Origin: Entrophospora sp. SA101
Taxonomy: Eukaryota; Glomeromycota; Glomeromycetes; Entrophosporales; Entrophosporaceae
Assembly (NCBI GenBank): GCA_958430865.1
Contig: CAUDNR010001269.1
Location: 17,512-81,511 of the forward strand
Length of the DNA: 64,000 nucleotides
Direction of reading: 5' to 3'
This document shows positions 46,732 to 59,581 of the stretch, piece by piece. Numbering within the stretch: position 1 is the stretch's first letter; every line of letters begins with the position of its first letter. A program made the position numbers and the translations under genes. The notes under the pieces are model-generated. The model saw only the letters and a program-made list of their open reading frames with translations. It did not search any database and was not told the origin of the DNA.

Positions 46732-49700
46732 ATGGGCTCATTACCCCTTTTTAATCAATGGTTTATATGGCTTTTTGCCTTGACAACATGGATAATATGT
46801 GTTAATGGTAAATTATTATTTTCATTCAATTTCAAAACCATAACTCAAACTTAAAAATATTAATTATTTATATCTTTTTCAGCTGATAGTTATTCATCAA
46901 ACCCTTTGACATATTTGGAATTTGTTAGTGATCCTAGTATAGATATACTTCCTAGAAATAGATTTGAGTCACACAATCAAGAATATTTAATACAAGATTT
47001 AGATGATAAATCATTACGACATGATGACTCAATGCGTATACGATTTATAGCGTTTAATAGGACATTTAATCTTCATCTTGAACCTCATTACGATTTATTA
47101 CATCCCGAAGCCACCATCACCATACACCATGCAGACGATACCAGCACCACAACACGATTACTACTTGACGATCATAGGTTGTATAAAGGATATTTATTAG
47201 ATGTTAAATTTACCGATAAACGATTAACTGAGGATATGATTGGTTTAAAGAGAAAATCCTTATCAGAAGAACTTTTTGGTTCTGTTGGTGTCCTTGGTTG
47301 GGCAAGTATTCATGTTCACGATGATGGAAGGTAATTATTATTATTAACTTTGAAAAAAAAAATTTTTTCAATGTAATATTTAACAATAGCAAATTAATTG
47401 TAATTTTTTTTTTTTAAGTCGATCAAACAGGAAACCAATATTTGAAGGCGCATTTTCCTATAATAATGATATATATCATATTAAAACTATTGAGAATTTC
47501 AAAATAACCCGGTTTAGAGATGATCCAGCAATACCCAATCTTTCTGCACGTCATATTAATCATCGTTATGCTACAATGGTTATATTTCGTGATTCTGATA
47601 TAAAAAATTCTGATCATAATCGAAGATCTTTAACCGATGAAAATGTACAAACTTGCGGCAGCGATGATATTCTTGGTATCAAAACTAACAGAAATGACCA
47701 TCTTTTAACTCATACTGATGAAAATTCTAATCCACTTTCTCCATGGTGGAAAAGATTGGACTTTAGTTCAAACATAAAAGGAAACTTGGATGTTTCCTAT
47801 CATAGTAATAGTAATAATTTATTTAAAAGAGGTGCGTCAGGTTGTCCAGATGCTAGAAAAGTTGCTTATATGGTTTGTTTTTATTCTTTAACTTCATTTA
47901 TTTTATACACTTATCCCCCCAAAAAAAGAACTCTTCTAATCAAGTCATTTATCCTATCAATGAATATTCATTCAAAAAAAAATGTGTTTAGGGTGCAGCC
48001 GCTGATTGTACATATGGTATGTTATAATATTATTGTCGGTTTTTAATTCTAATTATATTATAAATTACTTTATAAATTCAAAATAAACCTTATTTCTCTA
48101 AAAAAAACCCCTCCCTTTTTTTTCCTAGTCACTTCCTATAAATCGAGTGATGCAGCTCGAAAACAAATACTCACTGATTGGGGTACTGCATCTGCTGTTT
48201 ATGAAAGAACTTTTAATGTGACGCTTGGTCTTATAAAAATTGATATACGTGATGCAGCATGTCCTGCTACCCCCGATAGTGCCGTACTTTGGAATAGAGA
48301 TTGTAGTGATAGTTATTCTATAAATACTCGTTTAAGTGATTTTAGTTTATGGAGGGGAAAACTTACTAGTAAGTATATTTCCCTCGTTTATTTAACTATT
48401 TTTTTCGATATATAAAAATTTATTTTTTGGATAAATACGATCAAATTTTAATTGTTAAATATTTTATAGATGATACTGACACAGCTTTATGGCATCTTAT
48501 GTCAAAGTGCAAGTAAGTTAAAGAAAAAAAATATTATTTAGTAGTTATATCATCATCAACAACATTGATCTCATGTTATTTTAAAAAAAAATTTTTTTAA
48601 CTTGTGATGCTTGCTTTTAACTAATACATATTTATAGTACTGGATCAAAAGTTGGTGTTGCATGGTTAGGTCAGCTTTGTACGATTACAGCAAATTCTCA
48701 AACCACTGGTAAATAAATAAAAACTTTTTTATATTATATTTCCATGTATTTATTATATGTATTATATATTTAATCACTCGTAATCATAATTAAAATTAAT
48801 TTAGAACAAGGTACAGCGTATGTATCAGGAACTGGTGTATCAACCATAGTTAAAGATGAATGGAAAGTTGTTGCTCATGAAATTGGACATGGATTTGGTA
48901 ATTAACATTAAAAGTTAATAATATTTACTAATTATAATTGTAATAGTATTTAACATTATAATAATAATGATGATGATGATGATGATGAATTTTAGGTGCA
49001 TCTCATGATTGCATAGCAGCAAATTGTCCTTGTACCAGTGCTGCTCAATGTAATTGTTGTCCATTATCCTCAACTGTTTGTGATGCCGGCGGCAAATATA
49101 TAATGAACCCAACTAGCAATGTGCTTACAAATGATTTTAGGTAAAAAAAGTTTTATTTATTTATTAAGGTTACTTAAATATATGCATATTAATTAATATA
49201 TATTATTTTATTTAGTCCTTGTTCAATTCAAGATGTATGTAGTATGCTATTAAGTATTGGTACTTGTCTTAAAGGTTTGTATTTATATTATATTATATTA
49301 TATTATATATATATATATATATGCATTCTTAAAAAGATATGAAATTTATAAATTTATAAAATTTATAAATATACATTTAATTTTTAGATCCAAGTGATAC
49401 AAATTCAAAAATTTTAAGTCAAGCTATGTGCGGAAATGGTTTAAAAGAAGATGGCGAAGAGTGTGATTGTGAGTAATAGTTAGTTACTAATTATATACAT
49501 ATATATATATATTCAATATTCTTTACTCAAAATAAAATTTTATATAAACAGGTGGCACTGATTGTCAAAATGATCAATGTTGTGATGGCACTACTTGTAA
49601 ATTCAAACCTGGTGCTGTATGCGCGTAAGTTGACTATTTATTTTGATTGCTAGAATAATTTAATGAATAAAGTATTCATATAACTAACAATTTGTATGCA

Positions 49701-51342
49701 AATTCACATGTATATACTTGTAGTGATTCAAACGATCTGTGTTGTCTAAATTGTAAATATAAAACTGCCGGTATAGTTTGTCGACCACCAACTTCTAATT
49801 GTGACATAAGCGAAGTATGTACTGGCACGTCTGGGGATTGCCCTGTGGATAAACACATTGATGATGGAACTACTTGTGGCACAAATCTTGAATGTGCCGG
49901 TGGTATATGCACTTCAAGAGATGCGCAATGTAATGTACGCGGTTCTAAAATGGGTATCACCAAAGCATGCTCATCTGTTGAATCCACGAGTTGTGTAATA
50001 AGTTGCTTAAATCCTAATGATACTCGTTCATGTCTTGAAATGAGTGGATATTTTGTGGATGGGACACCGTGTGGTCTTGCTGGCAGATGCAATAAAGGAC
50101 AATGTGCTAATGGATCACTATGTAAATTATTAATTAATCAATCAATCAATTTATTTATTCAAGTAATTTGCAAATAATAATGATGATATCTTCTTTTAAT
50201 GTTAAAAAAAGTTCAAGCTATAGGATCTTGGATAGCAAAAAACCTAAAAATAGTTATTCCTGTTGGAATAATTATCGGGCTTATGATATTAGTTTGGTAT
50301 GATATTGATTATTGTCGTTATTATTGTCATTATTACTATTTTTCTTTCCTCTCTTTTAAAAAATGAAACTAAAAAAACTTTTCCCCCAATAAATAGTATA
50401 TGTAATTGCGTTTATCGTTCTCGTAAAAAGCGACGCTTGGCAAAAAATAAACTGTCAATATCATCGACTGATAGCTCCAGATATCTTTATTCTCCTGTAA
50501 ATCCATCCCACACAACTGCCAATCTATCCAGAAGCAACCGCATCGCAACCGGTGATAATACTCCTACTCCAAGTGGATGGGTTGACCCTACACCTTACAA
50601 TGGACCCAAATCACCCCCTGAAACACATCGAAACGTACCCGCCTCATCACAGCCACGCGAAAGGATAGTGCCAATGCCAGATCCTTATCATTATAATCGA
50701 TCTACGGATCGGTTATTTCCTGGCTCATCATCTTCTTCTTCATCCTCATTATCATCATCATCACCATCACCTCCACGTCCACCACCTTCAGCACAAACAA
50801 CATCACATCAGGTGTACGATAATAATAACAACAACAACAACAACAACAACAATAATAATACAAGGTCTGTTTCACCACGTCAAATGTATGATAATACAAG
50901 GTCTGCTTCACCACGTCAAATGTATGATAATACAAGGTCTGCTTCACCACGTCAAATGTATGATAATACAAGGACAAATCAACCATCAAATCAAATGTAT
51001 ATCAATACAATGACAAATCAACCAATACAGAGACAAGATAATCAATCACCGCTGAGCGGTAATAATAGAAGGCAAAATTCACCACATCAAATGCAAATTA
51101 ATACAAGAACAAATCAACCACCTTCATCACACCAACTTAATCCAAGGACCAATCAACCAATACCACGACAAGATAATCAATCGCCAATATTATCACCATC
51201 AGGCAGTAATAGAGGGCACAATTCACCACCAATACAACGACAAGATAATCACTCGCCAATATTCTCAGTATCAGGTAATAATAATAGAGGGTATAATCAA
51301 CCTGATCGTAATGAACCTTATAACAACGATCAATCAAGATAA
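46732..51342 (+). CDS. ADAM-family metalloprotease-disintegrin, copy 2 (15 exons, 1078 aa)
   Basis: Same gene as at 21561-26171, shifted by 25,171. Exons run from 46732-46807 to 50397-51342 with the same intron lengths. The zinc motif HEIGHGFGASHD spans the intron after 48897. Both copies keep every exon, all disintegrin cysteines, the membrane helix and the repeated tail, including equal lengths of the Asn-codon and Ser-codon runs. Both are therefore potentially functional, or the second is an assembly repeat of the first. The upstream sequence is identical for over 8 kb, so regulation should be the same unless distant block E or C matters. Confidence 0.9.
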
Positions 51343-51579
51343 GATGAAGTTAAAAATTATAAAATTGTCATATATACATTCACACACATATATACATAAC
51401 GGGGGGTGTAAATTGTGTACAGTAATTTTTTAAAAAAGATATATTTATTTTTTGTTTAATTGTTAGAACTATTTATGTAATAATATAATTTTATAATTTA
51501 AAAAAAGAAAGGTTTATTTAATTGTGATTTTAGAAATAACAATTAATATTAATAAAAAAACTAATAAAAATGGTTATTT
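51343..51579. other. ADAM 3' flank, copy 2
   Basis: Copy of 26172-26408; no gene. Confidence 0.4.
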
Positions 51580-52924
51580 TTATTTCCTTGAATTATATTT
51601 TCGTGTGTGTGTACCTTCTTTTTTGGCTGAATCTTCAACTTTTTTTATGCCTTCATCATTGACATCACTTTTATCGTTGCTTGAAAAGTTGACAAGGATT
51701 GACTGGAATAACTTTTAATGATTTACCGTCTCAACTATGCTCATAAGAATTGCAGGTAAGATTTCCTTCAGGAAAATAAGGATCAAGCTATTTTACCTCT
51801 TTTATTAATGTCGACATCGCATATGACTCAAGAAATTCAACCGAGTAGGTAGATGGTGTAGGGGTCATTTCGAGGATCTTTGTAGGTACGAACAACTTGA
51901 GAGTACTTAGAGGGTTATCGATCTCCAGTAATTTGTTTGTTGGGTAGGTCCAACACAAATCCATTTTTCTAACATATATTTCAAAATGGTTTTCTGTCGA
52001 CATTTGTCACTGTGCTTTCATATATGATTTGACATTCAACCTTCCCTAATATTCTACCCGAGGTGGTTCATAAATTTCACTGAAATGAAATACTGCTTGC
52101 TCTTTTATACGACATGAATGGGTGTAAATATAAACTTTGTATTTTGTCAACCTAATGGAGAATTTCACCAACAAGTTCATTTATTTTCTCAATGTGTATA
52201 TATATATTGGTTTCAAATAGTAATCGCTTACTGAACTGGCCCGGATCTTTGATTGTAACAACTAGCGCAGCATCTTACATGAAACTGCAAATGGATTTTA
52301 GTTGATTTGACATTATTGCCACAAAACAAACAGCGAATCTAGGAAAATCAAATATATTCCAACCTGGTGGTGGAGGTCGTTTTTTGGCCCGTTGAAATAA
52401 TAAGCCAATCTTGACCTCTTCCAAATTTGTAGAGTTATCTTATCAGTCAGGATAAAGTGAAATCTAGAGCATGTTTGTGCCAATGCCAATAAACCAGATG
52501 TTGGAGAATCTTCAATGTGGCGTGTATATTTATAAAAGGCGCCGTTTGTTTTTTTGTAATTGGTTGGATGTGATTCAACCTGAAGATGATTATTATTGTT
52601 GTTATTATTATTACTGTCATTGTCCGCACAAGTTTTCTTACGCTGTGAAACTTTTTCTTTATGTGATTCTTGACAAGTAAATAGGAAGACGGATTTTATA
52701 AATAATCTTGACTGTTGCAATGTTTTTCTCTCTTTCGGTTCTAACAAATAATACTTGGCGATTTGATGAGGGAAATGAAAATTCCAATAATCAAATCATT
52801 ATACCCACCAAATATAGGTTTGTACTGAAACATTATTTTTTATTCTTAAAAAAGAAAAGTCTGCCTCGAAATCAATTTTTCAACTAGCATTTTTCTCCCG
52901 AATTTTTTGTTGTCGTTTTTCATC

Positions 52925-52963
<39 letters not shown>

Positions 52964-53021
52964 CCATCAATAATGCCTATATCAGTTCCTAATCCTACAT
53001 TGTCATCCACCATATTCTTTG
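51580..53021 (-). pseudogene. Decayed F-box-like gene, copy 2
   Basis: Copy of 26409-27850 with the same frame breaks. The longest open piece is 52313-52747 on the minus strand. Confidence 0.5.
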
Positions 53022-53566
53022 AGCAATTTCAAAAAAATATTCGTTTGCTCCAATTTATGGTGCATATTAATAATATAAAGTAGTTATTATATGGTAGATA
53101 GTCTGGTCCCCTATTAATAAAAAGTGATTTGATGAGGTTGTTAATACTAACATCAAAGATACGATGGGCTTTTGAGGGTTAAGGTTTGGTGAATTCGTTA
53201 ATTTCGGCAAATTTGAAACACATCTTGAATTATTAATATTATTAAATGATGATGACGATAATGATGATGATGATGCTGATAAAAATGATTATCACTAAAT
53301 TTATGTTATACAATTTTGTTAAGGAAAGAAGGAAAGGCGTTTTTTCTAATCTGGTGCTTGTGTTGCTTTCTTATGAAGGAAAATTAGAATAGGCTTGTTA
53401 TTTATTATTTCTTGACGGAAAGTATCAACTTCAGCAATTAAATCCTGTTTAAATGTTATACTAAGTTTCGTGAAACATAAAATAAAGTGAGTTTTTAAAA
53501 CAATTGTTTCAATTCTTTCAAAAATAAATTAATTATTTTGAATTCTGAATTTTAAAAAATTTAATA

Positions 53567-54387
53567 ATGTATAAATACATTGAAGTTCACATTGGTGAGA
53601 AAATTAAAGTAGTAAACATCATTTGATTAGTATTTTTAATTCGCTAATTATTAAAAAAATTTTGTTAAAAAATAGTTGAAGCAAAAGACGTTAAAGACAC
53701 TGATACTATTGGTATGTGAAGTGAATATATTAATAAACAATGTATATTTGAATTATAATATTTTTTTTAATTAAAAATAATTTAATTGATATCTTTTTAT
53801 ATAAATAACTAATAGGCAAAGGTTTGTATGATAAAAATTTTTAAAAAAACTCTTCCACAGAAAACCATTATGTTAATTATTTTAATTTATTTAGGTGATC
53901 CATACATTCAATTTTGGTTTGATAGTTCTGCTACAAAATATAGAACTGATGCGAGGGCTGGAACAGCCACTCCTGTTTGGGATAAAAAATTCAAAATGTT
54001 AGTGTGTATATATATATATATATAATTCATGATAATAATTTGTTATTTCTAATATATTATTGTTATTTACATCCTCTTTTCCTCAAAAATTTAGCAAATA
54101 TGAAAATCAAAAGGTTCTACATCTTCAACTTCTAGACGATGATGTCGGCAAAGATGACATTGTAAATATTGGCAATTTTTATATAATTGTTAATTTAAAA
54201 TAAAAAATTTTGCTTAATCACACAATATTTAATAACATATTATTAGATTGGTGATGCGACATTAGAGCTTAGTGAGTTTGAACGTGCTGATGATAAAAGA
54301 TACGTTGATAAATGGTGTAGTGTACAGTCTAAGGATGATGCAAAATCTAATGGCGAGGTCCGTGTTATTTTAGAACTTATTGATTAG
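53567..54387 (+). CDS. Small single C2-domain protein, copy 3
   Basis: Same gene as at 378-1198, shifted by 53,189. Exons 53567-53594, 53676-53711, 53816-53821, 53895-53997, 54095-54161, 54247-54387. The 126-aa frame and the 6-nt micro-exon are kept. This copy, like copy 1, is followed by block B rather than block E. Confidence 0.85.
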
Positions 54388-55202
54388 TTGAATGAGTGAA
54401 GTAATTATCTTTACATATTAAGTATTCCTCTTCTCTTCATATAAATATACATTTATGTAAATTATTAAATTATTATGCTTGTATCTTTCTTGCAAATTGG
54501 AATTTCTCATGTACAAAATATCAAATAAAAATTTTTTTTTTTAAAAATTTTATTAAGTTAAAGGTTCAATAAATTTGATAGTGTCTAAACAATCAAAAAA
54601 GTTGCTACCTCCAATTCTGGTTCTTCCTCGACTGTTGAAATTAATATTGTTTATGATTAATTTTAGAATTTTATCCAACCAACACAACTAAATCAAATTG
54701 TCATGAATTATTGAAATCACCGCTACCGTCGAAATTTATAGCCTTAGAACTTACTTGTCGTGAAGCATCTTCAACTTCAAAGAATCTGCTTCTTCTTTTA
54801 TGATTTTTTATATTTGGTTTGGCATGTTTTGAATTAATTCTTGTCTAATGATTTCCATCACCCCTTACATTAAGATATTTATTACTAGAGCGTAAAGCAC
54901 TTTTCCAAAATTCCAAAAGTTGTTATTTATATCCAAACTTTTTTCAGTGTAAAAAAATTAATCATTATTAAAAAGTTTTTTTCGTTTTTGATTTATTTGT
55001 GAAAGGAACTTCAAATATATTAATAATATTTTTTCCGATTGTAATTATTATAAGTATTCTATATTCTTATTATCAGAAACATCAATATGGACTTTAGAAT
55101 CTTCTAAAACATTATGATTTAAAACATCTGCCTTGTTCAATTGTTTCATCATCAAAGTTCACACAGTCCACGCAACTATTAATCAATTCGAAATTAGAGT
55201 TA
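54388..55202. other. Intergenic DNA, copy of 1199-2013
   Basis: No gene. Confidence 0.6.
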
Positions 55203-55408
55203 CAGTCTACTCTCTCTATAACGACCCTCTCTATAACGACCACCAAGTAAAATTTCTCTATAACGAACTTCCCTTTTGTCCCCGTTTCAATTTTTTATAA
55301 TTAATTTCTCTCCCTATAACGACCATCTTAATAAACTCTCTCTATAACGACCAAAAGCAGAGAAATTAGATATAGGGACAGAAGGTTCGTTATAGAGAGA
55401 GTGAACTG
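55203..55408. mobile_element. MITE with pogo/Tigger-like ends, copy 3
   Basis: Copy of 2014-2219, TA-flanked. Confidence 0.8.
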
Positions 55409-57228
55409 TATATTTAATTTGATCGGACAAACGTCATGTGAAATAAATTTATTTAATATTTGTCATCAATAATTGATATTTTATAACCTTCTGAATACTT
55501 TTTTATGCATATCGTTATCTTCTTCCATGTTTTTATGGCAATAAAACTACTGGTTTTATTTATATAGATAGATGTTGATATCAATATTAATTAATGCAGA
55601 AAGAAAGGGGGCGTAATGTAACATAACTGTATTGTATATTTTATATATATTAATTATATTAATATGTATAAGACTCCGAACGAATTGAGTCAAATTTTAA
55701 AGTGACTCAAACCAGAGTTTTAAATTGATGTTATACTTTAAAAGTAAAATGTACCCATAACTAGAATAAGATCATTTCAATGTACAGAATAGGTACTAGT
55801 GCTGAATAGATGTGGAATGAATACATACTAATATGGAAAAATATACTTTCCAATACTAATATCCTAAAAATATGGAAGTATTTTTGGTCTGGGCAATAAA
55901 AAAGAACATCGTGATTTGAAAAAAGATTTAAAGAACAACATCTCGAAATCTTACTATGCAAAATGGGTATGGTCTTTTTATATTGTCCAGACCCTTCTGT
56001 AGGTGAAAGTCCATTTTTTTCTATATTAATATGTATATTCCGCATTGGTATGTATTCATTTAACATTTAACATTAAGTTAAGATTGGATGGATATAAAAA
56101 ATAAGGAAGTATCTTGCATAAAAACATCAACCGTTCTTATATATATGTATATTTTAACTTTAGTGGTTATTATATTGGTTGCAACATTAAAGATCGTTAA
56201 ACTTTATACATTTAATAATATTATTTCAATTCAATCATTAACACCAAAGGAACAAAATTAATTATTTCGCAATAAAAGCTATTTATTTGTTTATTTTATT
56301 AATTTATGCATGCTAATTATTAATTATTCAAGTTATTTGTTTTATTTTCTTTTATTCAAATTATTTGCTTTATTCAAATTACTATTCATTTTATCATTTT
56401 GTTCATTTTGTTCGTTTTATTCACTTTGTTTGTTTCATTTGTTTTATTCCATTCATTTTTATTCGATTTATTCATTACTCAAATTGAATCACTCAAATTA
56501 TTCAAATTATTTTTCATTCAAACTATTTGTTTTATTCAAGTAAACCTTATTCGAATAGAAACCCTAAAGATTATGATATTATTTTAGTACAAAGAGCTTT
56601 AGAAATATTTAACCAATAACTTAATTACAATTCTATAATTAGTCATATGTCTTTAATAAAACAAACACGACTTAGCTATTTAATCATTTCCTTGTATGTG
56701 AATGCCTCCATCCATCAAATATCCATGATGGTCATGAATATGTTTGCTGTTATAATTGACACAACAAGCAATTGCATCACCCAGGTAGTAATGATACCAA
56801 GGCCATGCATGAATGAAATTTTTAATAATGTGTGTCTACCCAGATCTCCGGGGTTCACAATAATAGATAATAAATCTGATGTTGATTACAGGCGCTAGAT
56901 TTAATACAATTTTCCTGTCACAAACACGAAATAAGGCATTTTCATGCCTCCTCATAACTGTGGATTTTCTTCCACAGGTGAGGTAACTCAAACATGTTGG
57001 AGGCTTTAGACAAAACTTCCCCTTATCTCCCCCTCAGACCAGGCTGGCTGTTGTCATATGGGCATTGATCACTGATGAGGATTGGCATTTCTGTGAAGAT
57101 TTCTTTGTGTTATATACCTCTAGAATAAAGTCAGTGTCTGCAACTGATTGATGCTTTGGATTTTCCTATGTTCAGAGTTTTGATCCTGGGTTGTTGTCTT
57201 GTTGGTGGCATGCCTACTCACCCCCATT
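55409..57228. other. Non-coding, copy of 2220-4039
   Basis: Contains the T-rich attcaaatt low-complexity tract at 56310-56590. No gene. Confidence 0.5.
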
Positions 57229-57589
57229 TTTAAATAACAAATTCAGTTAGTTAAATAAAAATCAAAGAGAAACAGAGAATTTGGGAAAATAACTAATTTA
57301 TAATATACCAAACAAAATCTGAACCATTTTATAATTTCAGGGCCACCAACCCTGCTCTGAATTGCAACCTCCCGTGCTTGAAACGAATTGCAGATTATCT
57401 TAATATTTCTCCAGGGTTGCGACTTGTCACAGAGCCATCTTTGCCCTAGGAGTAGGATTGTTGCAGGTGGCTTTTTGTCTAATGTGCTAGCAGCCTTCTC
57501 TGGTCTGGGGAGATTAGTGAAAAGTGTCATTGATGATTGATGTAGTCTCGGCAAACTCCAGTTCCACACGCCTTCTGCCCTATAGAAAA
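57229..57589 (-). repeat. Dispersed repeat family R3, copy of 4040-4400
   Basis: Identical to copy a, including the 117-codon minus frame (57243-57596) with FTNLPRPE and IQSRVGGPEI. Confidence 0.6.
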
Positions 57590-57639
57590 TAAACATATGG
57601 AATGTATAAGAATTTCCTTATATTTGATACAGAATAAAT

Positions 57640-58047
57640 TTTTAGATACGGAATGGACGTATTTAATCTACGTTTTGAAATTTATCAATGTAATGCAATT
57701 TATGGATGTATACGGAAAATGTACGGAATTAAGAAAATTATAATAATAATAATAACAATAATACTGAAAAGGTATGTTTTGATTCCGCATATAAGGTATG
57801 GAATTTGTAACATGCTTTTTGATTCCGTATATAAGTACGGAATTTATAACATACTGAAAAGGTACGTTTTTGATTCCGCGTATAAGGCACGGAATAGGTA
57901 CGGAATTGCAACATACTAATACTAATACTGAATGTACTTTTTGATTCCGTCTATAAGGTACGGAATAGAGTACGGAATTTGCAACATACTGAAAAGGTAT
58001 GTTTTGATCCCGCATATAAGGTACGGAATAGATACATATTACTACTC
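57640..58047. repeat. Satellite I array, B'' block
   Basis: Same family as 4440-4788, but the two arrays differ from about 57746 by an extra aacaat and by different unit order and number. This is the first point where the left and right copies of A-B diverge. Confidence 0.75.
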
Positions 58048-58428
58048 CCGCCTATATTATTGAATGATTGATAAAACATTCGTTTTGCAAACTTCATAGA
58101 TCTTGACTAACACTTACTTCGCCTATATAATTATTGAATAATTGATAAGTATTCGTTTTGCAAGTTTCATAGATCTTGACTAATACTTACTTCGCCTATA
58201 TAATATTAAATAATTGACAATAATAAAATGTTGATTAAATATATTTATAAACAGCTTTGTAGATCTCAACTTTAATACTTACTTCAATCAAACCCACCTA
58301 TATAATTATTGAATAATTGATAACATTCGTTTTGCAAGTTTCATAGATCTTGACTAACACTTGCTTCGATCAAATCTGCCTATATAATTATTGAATAATT
58401 GATAGTAATAAAACGTTAAATATATTTT
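58048..58428. repeat. Satellite II array, B'' block (shorter)
   Basis: About five monomers against about eight in 4789-5475. It ends at aaacgttaaatatattt, after which block F is unique. Confidence 0.8.
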
Positions 58429-59581
58429 CTCTTTTCTTATATTAAAATAAATAGTTTGCTCTTGGGGAGCTGTGGATTCCACGCAAAATACATATATGAA
58501 TTTTATGAAAAAAATTAATAGAATTGCAACATTACAAGAAAAAAATGTAACTAGTTTTAATAGTAATTCTCAACTATTTTTATGAATAAATAATGAATTT
58601 TATTATTTTAAATTAAAAAAAAACTTATTACGAATTATTCGTTGTTATTAATTCAATCTTGCATGCTGCAGAATAACAAGTTATCTAACTTTGTATAGCA
58701 TTCGTTACCTGTATGAAAAAAAACCTTGCAAAATGTTAATTATTTTTTAGAAAATTTTGTTCTACCTCCATCCTTTTTCAAATTGTCTATAGAAATTATT
58801 TATTAACAAAATTATTTCTTTGAAATAAGTTTTTTTTATTGGGCTAATAAGGAAAAATAAATACAATAGCTAATATATCCAATGGTTGACAGAAGGTCAA
58901 TATGCTAGATCTTTACTTAACATGGGTAAAAAATTTTCTTCAAAAGTTATCAAAAGCAAAAGCAACTAAACTTCATCCACACACTTCTATTCACGTAACT
59001 TTTTACAATATACAGTAATACTTCTTACTATTTAGAAAAGGTTTTTCCAATGCAAGTTGGCAATATAATGTAAATCAAAAGTCTATAATGGTCATTATTA
59101 AAAAATAATTTATTATTATATAATAAGTTTGATATCTCAGACCTGCATAACAAATTTCTATCGTTGATCGGCGGACCACCAATTAATAAATTTACTCCGA
59201 AAAAACATATTAAAAATTTTACCCCTTTTTAGATATGACCTTTTTTATTTTTACCCACTTTTCATATAACATCAATTATGATTTGGCCTGGGACTATTAA
59301 ATTGTTATCAAAACAAAAAAATAGTTACACGTATTAGAGGCCTGCATCGGGTTGGGTCAACAGGAGGGAACATCCTATATAAGGAATGGATTTTCACAAT
59401 TGATTTCAATTTTTTTTATACAGTTTAAAATACTTTTACAAGGGTATTACGTAGCCCATTCTTACAATAAATCATGTGCAAATAATTACACAAATTTGAA
59501 GCTTTACACTTTGTTGTTATCATATCTTTTGAATCCCTTTGAATCCCACAACTTTCATAATACGATTTACTCGAAGAAAAA
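58429..59581. other. Intergenic DNA upstream of the 472-aa gene
   Basis: AT-rich without a gene. Near its end aacaggagggaac (59359-59371) is followed by a TATA-like tatataagg at about 59377, some 200 bp before the ATG. The motif cgttgatcggcggaccacca near 59162 resembles cattgatcgtccgaccacga near 20662, a minor dispersed repeat. Confidence 0.45.

Larger units (their letters stand above)
38455..56328. repeat. Segmental duplication unit D'+A'', second copy (17,874 bp)
   Basis: Copy of 13284-31157. Its left edge is fused to satellite 2. On the right the match to the first D+A unit ends at 56328, but the match to the left edge of the window (block A-B) continues to about 57745. Confidence 0.9.
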
